Shown here: positions 63,417 through 64,000 of the stretch, one piece after another | How the letters are laid out: every line of letters starts with the position of its first letter | Numbering within the stretch: the stretch's first letter is position 1 | Source of the DNA: Trichobilharzia szidati | Lineage: Eukaryota; Platyhelminthes; Trematoda; Strigeidida; Schistosomatidae | Direction of reading: 5' to 3' | DNA length: 64,000 nt | Assembly: GCA_944472155.2 (NCBI GenBank) | Contig: OX235271.1 | Coordinates: 20,033,710 to 20,097,709 of the forward strand | Notes under the pieces: model-generated | The model's input: the letters and a program-made list of their open reading frames with translations, nothing else | Databases searched by the model: none | Told to the model about the DNA's origin: nothing | Made by a program: the position numbers and the translations under genes

Positions 63417-64000
63417 AGTAGTTCGGCTTACATATGACAGTAACTCAATGAATTATACTGCCCAGAACAATCGTTTTACAAAGTTCTAGCAAATTAGCAA
63501 CTTTGGTCACATGGCAATATCACTAAGAGTAGTGATCAATATAGTGCAAGTTGCATATACTAAGAATTAAGTCATTCTGAAGGCTAGAATGAGTGCAATG
63601 TGTTAAGGTATTTTCACCACATAATCAGGAACTGACTTGTGACACCTTATTCAGATGAAGCGGAGTTGAAAAAGATCAGCTGACGAAAATATACGCTCCG
63701 ACTTATGGGATTCGAATACAATACTAACTTAACCAATTTAAATCCGATACAAGTCGTATAACATGAGGTTTTATAAGACAGAAAATCAACTGAGCAACTT
63801 GTCAAACGATGCTGTACGTTGTTGTGACAAGAGAAAGGGAAACAGGACCATAAGTCTCGGCTCTCAACCTCATAGAATAAGTTACTTGCTCTTGTTAGGA
63901 GTCTACGGGTGCTGCACGCTTAGTCGATAAGAGTACATCAGCAGTAAATGATGTGTAGTCATTTTATGTTAAAATATAACCTAGCGCAAAGACTCCATTT
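63417..64000. other. Unassigned right end
   Basis: No recognisable feature; the 5' exons of EBP2 might lie here or beyond, but I found no convincing EBP2 N-terminal codons. Confidence 0.4.

Overview
The window looks like nuclear DNA from a blood fluke (Schistosoma or a close digenean; species not resolved). The reasons are tRNA-headed SINEs carrying hammerhead ribozymes of the Sm-alpha type, many Penelope-like elements (PLEs), RTE-type non-LTR retrotransposons of SR2/SjR2 style, a Merlin DNA transposon, and about 328-bp Gypsy-type solo LTRs that resemble Boudicca in length and structure. Recognisable host coding sequence is only about 1.7 kb of 64 kb. The rest is mostly layered transposable-element debris. 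All family names come from motif reading, not from a database search.

Host gene 1 (+ strand, 5295-28755; its 5' end lies upstream of the window) is a C2H2 zinc-finger gene. Seven exons are visible: 5295-5381, 8852-8953, 15046-15123, 15525-15569, 20181-20261, 24815-25081 and 28364-28755. All six introns are phase 1 with GT/AG ends. Fingers sit one per exon, and the last two exons encode a Ser/Pro/Thr-rich tail ending in TAG. Host gene 2 (- strand, 60311-42165; its first exon or exons lie outside the window or are not recognised) is the rRNA-processing factor EBP2 (EBNA1BP2). Four exons join in frame. The two genes converge on a 13.4-kb intergenic region (28756-42164) that is mostly transposons.

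The repeats, left to right, are as follows. 1-5290 holds an RTE 3' end, an antisense 807-bp LTR with its leader, a second RTE-like lineage (here called A), and a PLE with an LTR inside it. 5.3-28.7 kb (introns of the zinc-finger gene) holds fold-back PLEs, hammerhead SINEs, solo LTRs and large palindromes. 28.8-42.1 kb holds an antisense RTE copy, an A copy nested in Merlin sequence, an inverted SINE pair, PLEs, and the most complete RTE copy (37.5-40.9 kb), whose endonuclease is split by a solo LTR. 42-60 kb (EBP2 introns) holds further SINEs, solo LTRs, Merlin, PLEs, an A element containing a 609-bp unclassified retroposon, and RTE copies. 60.5-63.4 kb holds an A copy and a second, target-site-duplicated copy of the unclassified retroposon.

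The signals most worth following are: (i) the hammerhead-SINE family, most of whose copies share a shifted core lacking C3, while two copies keep C3; (ii) the repeated occurrence of fold-back structures of 50-450 bp arms built from PLEs, SINEs and unknown repeats; (iii) the defined but unclassified 0.6-kb retroposon; (iv) the modular, all-phase-1 zinc-finger gene with a 45-nt half-finger cassette exon.
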